NCBI RefSeq assembly: GCF_903944925.1
Contig: NZ_CAJATU010000170.1
Location: 62,001-126,000, forward strand
Reading direction: 5' to 3'
DNA: 64,000 bases
Source: an uncultured Rhodopila sp.
GTDB lineage: Bacteria; Pseudomonadota; Alphaproteobacteria; Acetobacterales; Acetobacteraceae
Under the pieces are notes generated by a model, which saw only the letters and a list, made by a program, of their open reading frames with translations, was not told the origin of the DNA and did not search any database. Each line of letters starts with the position of its first letter. The first letter of the stretch is position 1. A program made the translations under genes and the position numbers. Positions 20,082 to 29,355 of the stretch are shown here, in pieces.

Positions 20082-20822
20082 ATGGACATCACGACGTCAC
20101 TCGCCGCATCGCGGTTGATCGCGCAGCAGCGCGCCATGGACATCACGGCGAACAACCTCGCCAACGCCAACACGCCCGGCTACCGGACCGAGCGGGTCCA
20201 GTTCAGCGACTGGATCGACCCGCAGCCCTCGGCCGCCAAAGTGCCGGGCTCCGGCACCGTGACCTATACACAGGACCGGGCGACCTGGCGTGAAAGCCAG
20301 CCGGGCACCATTACCCATACCGCCAACACCTTCGACCTTGCCTTGACCGGCCAGGGTTATTTCACCGTCAGCACCCCGGCCGGACCGCGGCTGACCCGGG
20401 ACGGCCGGTTCGGGCTGATGCCCGGCGGCACCCTGGCGGACAGCAGCGGCAATTCGGTGCTCGACACCGCCGGCAAGCCGATACGGATCGCCGCCACCGA
20501 CACGCAGATCAGCATCGCCGGAGACGGTTCGATCTCCTCGGAAAACGGCCCCATCGCCCGCATCGGCGTCGTGCAGCCATCGGACGAAATGAAAATGCGC
20601 GCCGAGGGGGCAACCCGTTTCATCTCGGGCGCAACCACCTCCCCGGTCGCCTCGCCCGGCATCGTCCAGGGCTCGGTCGAGCAATCCAACGTCCAGCCGG
20701 TGATGGAAGTGACGCGGATGATGAACGACGTGCGGCAGTTCCAGTTCGTGACCCAAATGGTCCAGGCGGAGAGCGACCGCCAGCAGAACACGATCGACAA
20801 GCTGTTGCCACTCGGCTCGTAA
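20082..20822 (+). CDS. flgF: Flagellar basal-body rod protein FlgF
   Basis: A 246-residue proximal rod protein. The N-terminus (QQRAMDITANNLANANTPGY) is the conserved rod/hook motif, the middle has LTGQGYFTVSTPAGPRLTRDG, and the C-terminus (EQSNVQPVMEVTRMMNDVRQF) forms the second half of the coiled coil. The ATG is the only start that keeps the N-terminal helix, yet no ribosome binding site precedes it and it lies just after the sigma-54 promoter. First gene of flgF-flgG-flgA. Confidence 0.95.
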   Translation: MDITTSLAASRLIAQQRAMDITANNLANANTPGYRTERVQFSDWIDPQPSAAKVPGSGTVTYTQDRATWRESQPGTITHTANTFDLALTGQGYFTVSTPAGPRLTRDGRFGLMPGGTLADSSGNSVLDTAGKPIRIAATDTQISIAGDGSISSENGPIARIGVVQPSDEMKMRAEGATRFISGATTSPVASPGIVQGSVEQSNVQPVMEVTRMMNDVRQFQFVTQMVQAESDRQQNTIDKLLPLGS

Positions 20823-20848
20823 GTTATTCCAAAACGGGAGATTGATGC

Positions 20849-21634
20849 ATGCGCGCGCTCGACATTGCCGGCACCGGGATGCAGGCCCAGCAGACCAATG
20901 TGGAAGTCATTTCCAACAACATGGCGAACATGACCACCACCGGGTTCAAGCGGCGGCGGGCGGAATTCCAGGACCTGATCTATCAGAACCTGCGCCGCGT
21001 CGGCTCCAACAGCTCCGACAGCGGCACCGTCGTCCCCTCCGGCGCCCAGGTCGGCCTTGGCGTGAAAACCGCGGCGATCTACCGCATCGACGAGCAGGGC
21101 AACCTGATGCAGACCTCCAACACGCTGGACATGGCGATCCAGGGCAACGGTTATTTCCAGGTAACGATGCCGGACGGTGAAACCGCCTATACCAGGGACG
21201 GAACCTTCGCGCTGGCGCCGGACGGCACGATCGTGACCGCCGATGGCTACACCGTGCAGCCGGGCCTGCAGATCCCCACCGCCGCGACCGGCGTCACCAT
21301 CAACACTTCCGGCCAGGTGCAGGTGACCATCGCCGGCCAGACCGCGCCGCAAACGATCGGGCAATTGCAGCTCGCGGTGTTTCCGAACGATGCCGGACTT
21401 GATGCCACCGGCGGCAATTTGCTGATGCAAACGGCAGCCTCCGGCGCGCCGGTCACCGGCAACCCGGGCGCGGCCGGCTTCGGATCGGTTATGCAGGGGT
21501 TCATCGAGACCTCCAACGTCAACGTGGTGACGGAAATCACCAACCTGATCACCGCGCAGCGCGCGTATGAAATGAACAGCAAAGTCATCACCTCCAGCGA
21601 CGAGATGCTGTCCACCCTGACCAACCTGCGGTGA
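20849..21634 (+). CDS. flgG: Flagellar basal-body distal rod protein FlgG
   Basis: A 261-residue rod protein. Motifs are VEVISNNMANMTTTGFKRRR near the N-terminus, IQGNGYFQVTMPDGETAYTRDG in the middle, and TSNVNVVTEITNLITAQRAYE at the C-terminus, all diagnostic of FlgG. It is preceded by GGGAG about 8 bases before the ATG. It lies 26 bases after flgF and 4 bases before flgA. Confidence 0.98.
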   Translation: MRALDIAGTGMQAQQTNVEVISNNMANMTTTGFKRRRAEFQDLIYQNLRRVGSNSSDSGTVVPSGAQVGLGVKTAAIYRIDEQGNLMQTSNTLDMAIQGNGYFQVTMPDGETAYTRDGTFALAPDGTIVTADGYTVQPGLQIPTAATGVTINTSGQVQVTIAGQTAPQTIGQLQLAVFPNDAGLDATGGNLLMQTAASGAPVTGNPGAAGFGSVMQGFIETSNVNVVTEITNLITAQRAYEMNSKVITSSDEMLSTLTNLR

Positions 21635-21638
21635 CGCG

Positions 21639-22607
21639 ATGCGGCTTCTGCTGGCCCTGATCCTGACGCTGGCGGCCGCCGCCGCGCAGGCGGCATCGCT
21701 GCGGTCGGCGACGACGTTGCACGGCCAAAACGTCTATCTCCGCGACCTGTTCGACGACTCCGGACGCAACGCCGATCGGCTGCTGGGTCCGGGACCGGGG
21801 CCGGGGGAGAGGATTATCGTGGAGGCGGCGCAACTGGACGCCATCGCGCGGCAATACGGTGTCGCCTGGCGGTCGATCTCCAGCGGCGACCGGGCGATCC
21901 TGGAATGGCCGGGCCAGCCGCTATCGGCCGACGCGGTCGCCGTGGCCGTGCGGGCCGCGCTGGCGGCGACCGGGGACAGCGCGGACTACGACATCGGCCT
22001 GGAGGATTTCGCGGCCCCAACGGTGCCGTCCGAGGGGACGCCGGGGTTGCTGGTGTCCCGAGTTGAATTCGACCGCAACAATGGCCGCTTCGCCGCGCTG
22101 CTGAGCGTTACCGCCGACGGCATGAAGCCGATGGCGCTGCGTATCGGCGGCCGGGCGGAGGCGATGATCGAGGCGCCCGTCAGCGTCGGGCGGTTGAAGC
22201 AGGACGCGATCGTGCGCGCCGAGGATTTGCGCCAGGGACGGGTCGCGGCGGGGCCGACGGAACGCGATGTCGCCCGCTCGATGGACCAGATCGTCGGCAT
22301 GCAGCTTGTCCGGCCCGTCGGACCCGGGCAGAAGCTGCTGCTGTCGGACCTGACGCGGCCGGTGCTTGTGCGCAAAGGGGCGTTGGTGCAGGCGGAACTC
22401 CGCGCCGGCAGCCTGTCGATCGCCGGGCAGGTCATGGCGGTCGATGCCGGCGGCGCCGGTGAGGTGGTGCGGGTGCAGAACGTCACCTCGCATCTGTTCC
22501 TGTTCGCCCGCGTCGTCGGTCTCGGGCGGGTGATCGTGGCCCCGGACGGAGCCGGAGCCTTCCAGACGATCCCGGCGCGATTCGAGGATAAGGTGACGTC
22601 GCGGTAA
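21639..22607 (+). CDS. flgA: Flagellar P-ring assembly chaperone FlgA
   Basis: A 322-residue periplasmic protein with a signal peptide (residues 1-18, LLLALILTLAAAAAQA). The C-terminal SAF-like FlgA domain includes VGRLKQDAIVRAEDLRQGR, VGMQLVRPVGPGQKLLLSDL and VRKGALVQAELRAGSLSI. FlgA guides FlgI assembly into the P-ring. In many alphaproteobacteria flgH follows at once; here the operon stops at a hairpin and flgH is not in the window. Confidence 0.95.
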   Translation: MRLLLALILTLAAAAAQAASLRSATTLHGQNVYLRDLFDDSGRNADRLLGPGPGPGERIIVEAAQLDAIARQYGVAWRSISSGDRAILEWPGQPLSADAVAVAVRAALAATGDSADYDIGLEDFAAPTVPSEGTPGLLVSRVEFDRNNGRFAALLSVTADGMKPMALRIGGRAEAMIEAPVSVGRLKQDAIVRAEDLRQGRVAAGPTERDVARSMDQIVGMQLVRPVGPGQKLLLSDLTRPVLVRKGALVQAELRAGSLSIAGQVMAVDAGGAGEVVRVQNVTSHLFLFARVVGLGRVIVAPDGAGAFQTIPARFEDKVTSR

Positions 22608-22616
22608 CGCCCAAAC

Positions 22617-22648
22617 GCTGCCCCGAAGCCCATCGGCTGCGGGGCAGC
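22617..22648. terminator. Bidirectional hairpin between flgA and the CHRD gene
   Basis: Outer arms GCTGCCCCG/CGGGGCAGC and inner arms AGCC/GGCT form one long hairpin between convergent genes. There is no T-run, so termination strength is uncertain. Confidence 0.65.
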
Positions 22649-22656
22649 CCGGGAAC

Positions 22657-23127
22657 CTACTTCGCGGGCGCGCTGGCCGGCGCCGGAGCGGTCTTCTTCG
22701 CCTTGACCGGCAGCACCTGGCCGCGGATTTCGCCTCCCGGGTTCGCCGCCGTATGGATGTTCACGTAGATCTTACGCGAACGCAGCGCCTTGGCCTGGTC
22801 CTCGGTCAGGGTAACCGTTCCGGACACCGGGCTGGCCGGGTTCGCTCCGCCGATTGGCGCGATGACACCGGCGCTTTGGGAACGCGTCGCCGGACCGTGG
22901 AAATGCGCCGCCGTGGCCGGGCCGCTCAGGCCCTCGAAGGTCAGCGTGTATTTCAGTTCCTTCGACGCCGGGTCGAAGCTGGCATCGAGCTTGCCCTTGG
23001 CCTTGCTGTCGACTTTGGGAATTTCACTGCGGCCGGACAGTTTCGCCGTGTACTCGACGGTCGCGGCGGAGGCGGATGTGACGAAGGCCGCCGCGAGTGC
23101 GGTGGCCAGAAATACTCTGCGCAACAT
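22657..23127 (-). CDS. Exported CHRD-domain protein
   Basis: A 156-residue secreted protein. Residues 1-21 are a signal peptide (RRVFLATALAAAFVTSASA). The rest is one CHRD domain: EYTAKLSGRSEIPKVDSKAKGKLDA, GLSGPATAAHFHGPA and VNIHTAANPGGEIRGQVLP. CHRD domains occur in many bacterial exported proteins of unknown biochemical role. GGAGGA lies about 7 bases before the chosen ATG. A Lys/Ala/Pro tail follows the domain. Confidence 0.88.
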   Translation of the reverse strand: MLRRVFLATALAAAFVTSASAATVEYTAKLSGRSEIPKVDSKAKGKLDASFDPASKELKYTLTFEGLSGPATAAHFHGPATRSQSAGVIAPIGGANPASPVSGTVTLTEDQAKALRSRKIYVNIHTAANPGGEIRGQVLPVKAKKTAPAPASAPAK

Positions 23128-23234
23128 GATAGTCCTCCATGAGGATAGAATCCCGGCCATCGGCGCGGGACGGCATCGGCTTGTCGGCAGCCGCCGCCGA
23201 GGCCACGCTATCCCACGAAACCAAGGATTCTGCC

Positions 23235-23918
23235 ATGCCCCTGCCGATCGGCCCCGAAATAGATGCAACACCGCGGCCGCTGCCCGCCCGGATTTCGGTC
23301 CGCGGCCGGTATGCCACGCTCGAACCGCTGCACCGTCGCCATGCGGCGGAACTTTGGCAGGCGGCGCAAGGCGCGGACGAGAGTTGGACCCATCTCGGAG
23401 TCGGACCATTCGCATCGGCCGAGGCGATGGCCCGCCAGGTGATGGACCTCGCGTCGCGGCACGACCCGATGCTCTGGGCGGTGCGTCCTGTCAGCACGGG
23501 CGTGGTGACGGGATGGCTGGCGCTGATGGACATCCAGCCCGCCAACAGTTCGATCGAACTCGGCAACATCTGGTTCGGCCCGGCGATGCAGCGCACCCGG
23601 GCCGCGACCGAGGCGATGTTCCTGCTGCTGAAGCTGGCCGCGGACGATCTCGGCTACCGGCGCCTGGTGTGGAAGTGCAATGCGCTCAACGTCCCGTCGA
23701 AGCGCGCCGCCGAACGCCTCGGCTTCACCTATGAAGGCCGCCACCGCGCCCACATGGTCGTCAAAGGGCGGCTGCGCGACACCGACTGGTACAGCATCGC
23801 CGGCGATGAGTGGCCGCGTTGCCGCGACGCGCTGCTGGCCTGGCTCGACCCCGGCAACTTCGCAGCCGACGGTTCGGCACTATATGGGCTGGCAGACCTG
23901 CGGAGTGGACTTGCATGA
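23235..23918 (+). CDS. GNAT-family N-acetyltransferase
   Basis: A 227-residue protein with an RimJ/RimL-like GNAT fold: GRYATLEPLHRRHAAEL start, GWLALMDIQPANSSIELGNIWFGP, RTRAATEAMFLLL (acetyl-CoA loop region) and WKCNALNVPSKRAAERLGFTYEG, the typical end of a protein-acetylating GNAT. The substrate is unknown. The ATG giving MPLPIGPEID is chosen because the frame upstream is low in conservation and runs through the CHRD promoter region. It overlaps the next gene by ATGA. Confidence 0.85.
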   Translation: MPLPIGPEIDATPRPLPARISVRGRYATLEPLHRRHAAELWQAAQGADESWTHLGVGPFASAEAMARQVMDLASRHDPMLWAVRPVSTGVVTGWLALMDIQPANSSIELGNIWFGPAMQRTRAATEAMFLLLKLAADDLGYRRLVWKCNALNVPSKRAAERLGFTYEGRHRAHMVVKGRLRDTDWYSIAGDEWPRCRDALLAWLDPGNFAADGSALYGLADLRSGLA

Positions 23919-24712
23919 GTGGAACCAGCCTGTTGCCCTGGCGAAGACCTCACATCAACGTGATCGTCTTGCATGGCGTGATAGCGGCGCGAGCGGGGAT
24001 GCTGAGTGCCGACTCGGCCCGCCCGCTGATCGACAAAGCCTTCGATTCGGCGCGCGGCCGCCCGGTGATCCTGGACATCGAAAGCCCCGGCGGCTCCCCC
24101 GTCCAGTCCGAGCTGATCGCCGCCATGATCCGGACCAAGGCCGATCGGCTGGGGGTCAGGGTGCATGCGGTGATCAGGGAGGTGGGGGCGTCGGGTGGAT
24201 ACTGGCTGGCTTGCGCGGGCGATGAGATCCACGCCAACCCGATGAGCATCGTCGGCTCTATCGGCGTTGTCGGCGGCGGGTTCGGCTTTCCCGACCTGCT
24301 CAACCGCTTCGGCATCGAGCGGCGGATCTATACCGCGGGCCGCAACAAGGCGCGGCTGGATCCGTTCAGCGCGGAAAAGCCGGAGGATGTGGCGTTCGTC
24401 AAGGACCTGATGGAGAAGCTGCATGTCCGCTTCAAGGACTGGGTGCGCACACGGCGCGGGCGGCGGCTGAAGGCGGAGGACGATGTGCTGTTCGACGGCG
24501 GCTACATGCTGGGCGAGCAGGCGCTGGGGCTTGGCCTGATCGACGGGTTCTCGACGGTCGATGACCTGGTGCGGCAGCTCGGCGGGGATCGTGCGCGGGC
24601 GCGGCGGATCGCGCCGAAGAAGTCGCGCCTGCTGGGGCGGCTGCCCCGGCTGACTCTGGACCTGCTGCTGGACGCGCTGGATGATCGGATGTGGCGAATA
24701 GATTTTCGATAA
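23915..24712 (+). CDS. S49-family (SppA-like) serine peptidase
   Basis: A 265-residue peptidase related to signal peptide peptidase SppA/SohB. It has INVIVLHGVIAA, VILDIESPGGSPVQSE, the nucleophile Ser in GASGGYWLACAGDEI (about residue 94) and the general-base Lys in GRNKARLDPF (about residue 146). No membrane segment or signal peptide is evident, so it may be cytoplasmic. Start overlaps the GNAT stop codon (ATGA), so the two are translated together. Confidence 0.88.
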   Translation: MSGTSLLPWRRPHINVIVLHGVIAARAGMLSADSARPLIDKAFDSARGRPVILDIESPGGSPVQSELIAAMIRTKADRLGVRVHAVIREVGASGGYWLACAGDEIHANPMSIVGSIGVVGGGFGFPDLLNRFGIERRIYTAGRNKARLDPFSAEKPEDVAFVKDLMEKLHVRFKDWVRTRRGRRLKAEDDVLFDGGYMLGEQALGLGLIDGFSTVDDLVRQLGGDRARARRIAPKKSRLLGRLPRLTLDLLLDALDDRMWRIDFR

Positions 24713-24727
24713 TGCGGGAGGAACAGC

Positions 24728-25810
24728 ATGCGCGCCGCGGTATTTCGTCAGGGCTCGATCGTCGTCGATACGGTGGCTGATCCGGTTCCCGCTGAGGGGC
24801 AGGTGCTGGTGAAGACGCTGGCCTGCGGCATCTGCGGCTCGGATCTGCATGCGGCGAAGCATCCGCGGCAGTTCGCCGAGTTGGGGCGGCGGTCGGGCAA
24901 CCGGTTCTCGATGGACGCCGACAGGGACGTGGTGTTCGGGCACGAGTTCTGCTGCGAGGTGGTGGAATACGGGCCGCGCACCGCGGCGCGGCTGAAGCCC
25001 GGCACGCTGGTGTGTTCGATCCCGGCGACCCTGGTTGGCGAGACGGTGCAGGGCATCGGCTATTCCAACGACGTCGCCGGCGGTTTCGCGCAGTACATGC
25101 CGCTGGCCGACAAGCTGTTGCTGCCGGTGCCGAACGGGTTGCCGCCCGCTGGCGCGGCGCTGACCGAGCCGCTGGCCGTGGGCTGGCACGCCGTGCAGCA
25201 GGCGCGGCTGACGGCGGAAGACGTGCCTCTGGTCGTCGGCTGCGGCCCCGTCGGACTGGCGGTGATCGCCGGGCTGGCGATCAAGGATGTCCATCCGATC
25301 ATCGCGGCGGATTTTTCTCCGGCGCGGCGGGCGCTGGCGCTGAAGATGGGCGCCGACATCGTGGTCGATCCGGCCGACGGATCGCCGTATGAAACCTGGC
25401 AGCAGGCGGCGACGCCGGAGGGCTATGTCGGCACCCGGTACGCTCAGTTGTTCGGGATCGGACCGCAGCAGCGTCCGGCGGTGATCTTCGAGTGCGTCGG
25501 GGTGCCGGGGATGATCCAGCAGATCATGGAGGGCGCGCCTGCCGCGGCCCGGATCGTCGTCGTCGGGGTCTGCATGGAGACGGACCGGATCGAGCCGTTC
25601 TTCGGGATACTTAAGCAGTTGAACGTGCAGTTCGTGCTTGCCTACACGGGACAGGAATTTGCCGAGAGTTTGCACTTCATCGCCGAGGGCAAGGTGGACG
25701 TGACGCCGCTGGTGACCGGGACGGTGGGGCTGGAGGGTGTCGGCGGGGCCTTCGCGGACCTGGCGAACCCGGAGCGGCATGCGAAGGTGATGGTTGATCC
25801 GTGGAGTTGA
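24728..25810 (+). CDS. Zinc-dependent alcohol dehydrogenase (MDR superfamily)
   Basis: A 360-residue medium-chain dehydrogenase. Catalytic-zinc ligands are in ACGICGSDLH and FGHEFCCEVVEYG; NAD(P) binding is at PLVVGCGPVGLAVIAGLAIK (about residues 166-185). The structural-zinc four-Cys loop is missing, which is normal for some subgroups. Substrate cannot be read from sequence. A good GGGAGGAAC ribosome site lies before the ATG, and the gene is 15 bases after the S49 peptidase gene. Confidence 0.85.
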   Translation: MRAAVFRQGSIVVDTVADPVPAEGQVLVKTLACGICGSDLHAAKHPRQFAELGRRSGNRFSMDADRDVVFGHEFCCEVVEYGPRTAARLKPGTLVCSIPATLVGETVQGIGYSNDVAGGFAQYMPLADKLLLPVPNGLPPAGAALTEPLAVGWHAVQQARLTAEDVPLVVGCGPVGLAVIAGLAIKDVHPIIAADFSPARRALALKMGADIVVDPADGSPYETWQQAATPEGYVGTRYAQLFGIGPQQRPAVIFECVGVPGMIQQIMEGAPAAARIVVVGVCMETDRIEPFFGILKQLNVQFVLAYTGQEFAESLHFIAEGKVDVTPLVTGTVGLEGVGGAFADLANPERHAKVMVDPWS

Positions 25811-26017
25811 TCGCGTCCGCGGCGACGCTTTAGCCAATCCGGCTCGGAATGACGCAAACGGTCGAGAATTGGCAGCAGCGGCACGTTTCCTGCCACCCCG
25901 GCGGTGCGGTGATTTGTTTGGCAGCTTTTGTCATCGGGAAAGCATGGGCATCCCACGAGTCGATTGCCAGCGGATTGGCGTGCCCCGGGTGGAGAGGTGA
26001 TAACGCCGAACCGGTCG

Positions 26018-27649
26018 CTACCGGCTGACCTTCACCAAGGGCAGCGACGCCAGCAGTATGCGTTCATCCCCGCGGAAGTCATTCACCACCCGCGACTTCA
26101 CGTCAAACACCATCGTCGCCCGGCTGCTTGCCACAAACGGCGGCCACGCCGGAATCGCCTCGGCATTCGGGTTCCCCGACTTCGCGAACGCGATCCACGC
26201 CGAACTCATCTCATCAGCCAGACGTTGCGGGTCCGGACCGCCGCCCGTCATCGACTCCGACAGCGCCACATTGTCGAAGACAAACGCCAGGTCGAGCGAA
26301 TGCGGCGAGCCCCACTTCCCGCCATCCACCGGCGTGCTCCAGTCCAGTTCATACAGCCAGACCGGAGCCGCACCCTGCGCCGCCTTGCGCTCCGCCTGCG
26401 CCCAGGCCTGCTGCCGCACCCTCCGGTCGGTCGTAATGGCGAAATAAAGATCCGACGGAGACGCCTCGGGCATCATCCGGCGCAATCCCGCCACAACGCG
26501 GGCGAACTCCTTGTCCGGCACCCAGGCGGCGAGGCGCTTGCGCAGCGTTGCCTCGTCCATATGGAAATCATCGGGCGAAGTCGCCGCCAGCAGTGCCGTC
26601 GTTTCGGTCCGGGTGGTGCCGACGAGCATCGGGATCGCCGCCGAAACCACCGGAGCATCCGGCTGCCACGGCCCCCTGGGCAGGACGATCCCGTCCACCA
26701 CCGGGCTGTAGTTCGGCTTCGGCCCCGGCGCTTCCATCACCGCCTTCAGGGCGGCGACCAGCTTGTCCACCGGCAGTTTCGACAATTGCAGCAAATCGTT
26801 CGGCTTGACGTCCACCGCGGCCAGGAAGGTCTGCGCGTGCTTCGTCGCCTCTTCCGGAGTCAGTCCCTCCAGGTGCGAGCCACTCTGCACGATCGCCTTG
26901 TGGAACAGGCCGCGCGCCTGCGGCATCGCCATCAGCGTGCTGACTTTTGCTCCGCCGCCGGACTGGCCGAAAATCGTGACATTCGCGGGATCGCCGCCAA
27001 AGGCCGAGATGTTGTCGTGCACCCAGCGCAGCGCCGCGACAATGTCGAGCATCCCGGCATTGCCGGACTCGGCGTATTCCGCGCCGCCGATACGGGCAAG
27101 ATACAAAAAGCCGAACACGTTCAGCCGGTGATTGACCGTCACCACCACCACATCGCCGCGCTGGCACAGCCGCGTGCCGGCAAACACGTTGCGAGAGCCC
27201 GATCCGGCGGAAAAGCCGCCGCCATGCAGCCAGACCATTACCGGCCGCCGCCGCTGGTCCCGCAGCGCGGGAGTCCAGACGTTCAGCACCAGGCAGTCTT
27301 CGGCCGCCTCCTTCCCGGTCGTCCAGGAGGCCGCGAAGCTGCCGCGTTCGGCTGCGAGTTGCGGGCACATCGGCCCGTAGGCGATGGCATCCCGGGTTTC
27401 GGTCCAGATCTTCGCCGGCTTCGGCGGACGGAAGCGGTTCGGTCCGGCCGTGCTCGCGGCGTACGGGATGCCCCTGAACACCTTGATCCCGTCATCCAGC
27501 GTCCCGCGCACCTTGCCGCGATGCGTCTCCACGGTGATGTTGGGGGGAGGCGGCGGTTTGCGTCCAGCCGCGGCACTCGCCTCGGGCGCCCGCCCGGCGG
27601 CCAGTCCTGCGGCGGCCAGGCCGATAAGCGCCCGGCGCCCGCTGCGCAT
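26018..27649 (-). CDS. Type B carboxylesterase
   Basis: A 543-residue alpha/beta hydrolase. Residues 1-26 look like a twin-arginine or Sec-type signal (RSGRRALIGLAAAGLAAG). Catalytic features: oxyanion loop VMVWLHGGGFSAGS, nucleophile Ser in FGQSGGGAK (usually GESAGG; about residue 229), EDCLVLNVWTP, and His in WGSPHSLDLAF near the C-terminus. Its ATG overlaps the stop of the SDR gene by one base (TGATG), so the pair is a two-gene operon. Confidence 0.9.
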   Translation of the reverse strand: MRSGRRALIGLAAAGLAAGRAPEASAAAGRKPPPPPNITVETHRGKVRGTLDDGIKVFRGIPYAASTAGPNRFRPPKPAKIWTETRDAIAYGPMCPQLAAERGSFAASWTTGKEAAEDCLVLNVWTPALRDQRRRPVMVWLHGGGFSAGSGSRNVFAGTRLCQRGDVVVVTVNHRLNVFGFLYLARIGGAEYAESGNAGMLDIVAALRWVHDNISAFGGDPANVTIFGQSGGGAKVSTLMAMPQARGLFHKAIVQSGSHLEGLTPEEATKHAQTFLAAVDVKPNDLLQLSKLPVDKLVAALKAVMEAPGPKPNYSPVVDGIVLPRGPWQPDAPVVSAAIPMLVGTTRTETTALLAATSPDDFHMDEATLRKRLAAWVPDKEFARVVAGLRRMMPEASPSDLYFAITTDRRVRQQAWAQAERKAAQGAAPVWLYELDWSTPVDGGKWGSPHSLDLAFVFDNVALSESMTGGGPDPQRLADEMSSAWIAFAKSGNPNAEAIPAWPPFVASSRATMVFDVKSRVVNDFRGDERILLASLPLVKVSR

Positions 27650-28395
27650 CAGCCGCGGCCGATCCAGGGCATCTTGGTGGCCATGATGGAGACGAACTGG
27701 ACGTTGGAGTCGAGCGAGAGGTTCGCCATGAACGCCACCTGCCTGCCGACATCGTTGACGTCCATGCGCGGCTCCACCGCGATCTGTCCGTTCGGCTGCA
27801 TCTGGCCGTCGGCGGACCTGGCGGTCATCGGCGTCGCGGCGTTGCCGATATCGATCTGGCTGCAGCAGATGTCGTATTGCCGCCCGTCCAGCGCGATCGA
27901 CTTGGTCAGCCCGGTGATGGCGTGTTTCGTCGACGTGTAGCCAGCCGAACCCGGGCGGGGATTGTGGGCTGAGATCGAGCCGTTGTTGATGATGCGGCCG
28001 CCGCGCGGCGACTGGTCGCGCATCTGCCGGAACGCGGCGTTGGCGCAGAGGAACATGGCGTCGAGGTTGATGGCGCAGACCTGGCGCCACATCTCGAAGG
28101 TGAAGTCGCCGAAATTGGTGGGCGGAACGTTGCCGCCGGCGTTGTTGAACAGCGTGTCGAGACGGCCGAACGTGGCTTTCGTCCTGGCGAACAGCGCATC
28201 GACCTGCTGCGGATCGGTTACGTCCGTGGGTACGACCAGCGAGTTGTCTCCGGTCGCCAGCCCGGCGGTTTCCTCCAGCGCGTCCTGCCGGCGGCCGGCC
28301 AGCGCGACGGACCAGCCGTCGTTCAGCAACGCCAGGGCGGCGGCCCGGCCGATGCCGCTGCCCGCACCGGTGATGATGGCGACACGATCTGTCAT
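27649..28395 (-). CDS. Short-chain dehydrogenase/reductase (SDR)
   Basis: A 248-residue classical SDR. The cofactor loop is ITGAGSGIG (residues 7-15), then [10 protein letters not shown], the catalytic Ser in [10 protein letters not shown] and YxxxK as YTSTK. Substrate unknown. It is followed at once by a carboxylesterase, which suggests a small catabolic unit acting on an ester and then its alcohol or ketone. Confidence 0.9.
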   Translation of the reverse strand: MTDRVAIITGAGSGIGRAAALALLNDGWSVALAGRRQDALEETAGLATGDNSLVVPTDVTDPQQVDALFARTKATFGRLDTLFNNAGGNVPPTNFGDFTFEMWRQVCAINLDAMFLCANAAFRQMRDQSPRGGRIINNGSISAHNPRPGSAGYTSTKHAITGLTKSIALDGRQYDICCSQIDIGNAATPMTARSADGQMQPNGQIAVEPRMDVNDVGRQVAFMANLSLDSNVQFVSIMATKMPWIGRG

Positions 28396-28469
28396 TGGGT
28401 TGCTTCTCCCGCGAATGGACTGCCGCCATACTGGACCCTGGCTGCCGCCCGGGGAAGATGCGAGGCGGT

Positions 28470-28961
28470 TCACCCCCTGACGACAACCTCGGTCAGGCCC
28501 ATCGCCAGCACCCGGCGCAGATCGTCCGGAGCCAGCGCCACGCATCCCTCCGTCGGCGCATAATCCGGCTGCGCAATGTGCAGGAAAATTGCCGAGCCTC
28601 GGCCCGGCTCGATCGGGTCGTCGTTCCAGCCCAACACGCCGATGATGTCGTAGACTGCATCTTCCCGCCATAACGCTTCCGCGCTCGCCCCGACGGGCAG
28701 CCTGACCGAACGATTGTACCGCCGATCGGCCGGATCGTCGCACCAGCCGTCATCCGGTAGGAGCGCCCTGATCGGCACCGCGCATGCCGGCGCGGCCAGC
28801 CGATCGGCGCGGTAAAGGACCTGGCGCAAAGGCAGGGCGGCGACGGGCGTGGCGCCGTCGCCTTCGTGCTTGTCCGCCCGCACCCCGCCGCGTCCCAGCG
28901 CGGCCCGGAACGTTTCGGACTGGATGGTCAGCAGGCCGCCTGGAATAACGATCGCGCGCAT
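28470..28961 (-). CDS. YkuD-type L,D-transpeptidase catalytic-domain protein
   Basis: A 163-residue protein with the YkuD active-site pattern: His in [20 protein letters not shown], with the catalytic Cys in TEGC. No clear signal peptide is seen, which is common for the short cytoplasmic-looking YkuD/DUF members. The start region ([14 protein letters not shown]) fits a beta-strand N-terminus. It could cross-link peptidoglycan or modify an outer-membrane protein; this is uncertain without an export signal. Confidence 0.82.
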   Translation of the reverse strand: MRAIVIPGGLLTIQSETFRAALGRGGVRADKHEGDGATPVAALPLRQVLYRADRLAAPACAVPIRALLPDDGWCDDPADRRYNRSVRLPVGASAEALWREDAVYDIIGVLGWNDDPIEPGRGSAIFLHIAQPDYAPTEGCVALAPDDLRRVLAMGLTEVVVRG

Positions 28962-29311
28962 CGGTCAATTGCCTCCGAAGTGGTGGGAATTCTGGCTTCA
29001 GCCTGGCGCGGGAGCAAGCGGGGCGGCGGAACCGTGGCGGACCGGCGTTTGCCCGCCGGCTGCTGCCGGGCCGCCGTGCGGGTGGCGGCGGCGCGGCGGA
29101 TCGATGCCGAATCGGATAACGAGTGCCTTCAGCAACAAAACTTGTTGATGTATCAAAATATACCGGCTGGTTGCGGACCGGCATCGCGGCCGGCCACGAA
29201 GTCCCGCGAAACGGCGGGATTTGCTGTATATCATTATCCCCGCGCGCCGCGAAGTGACGAACATCAAAACTTTGAAGTCTCGTTTCCACAACCTTCCCGG
29301 TGGATAAGGCC

Positions 29312-29340
29312 AATATTTCTCAATATTTGTCTATAGTGTC
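29312..29340 (+). promoter_or_regulatory. Bipartite element shared with the ppsR promoter
   Basis: AATATTT-N6-ATTTGTCTA is followed by TAGTGTC. The same bipartite block, with the same 6-base gap, followed by CTATGGTGTC occurs upstream of ppsR (39908-39939). Possible binding site for a common regulator; the T-A-T-A-G-T stretch also resembles a -10 element. Confidence 0.5.
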
Positions 29341-29355
29341 CCACCGCGTGCGAAG

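Noticed and set aside
23729-25837. 702-codon minus-strand ORF opposite the S49 peptidase and dehydrogenase
   Set aside because: Antisense shadow; no start signals or known motifs.
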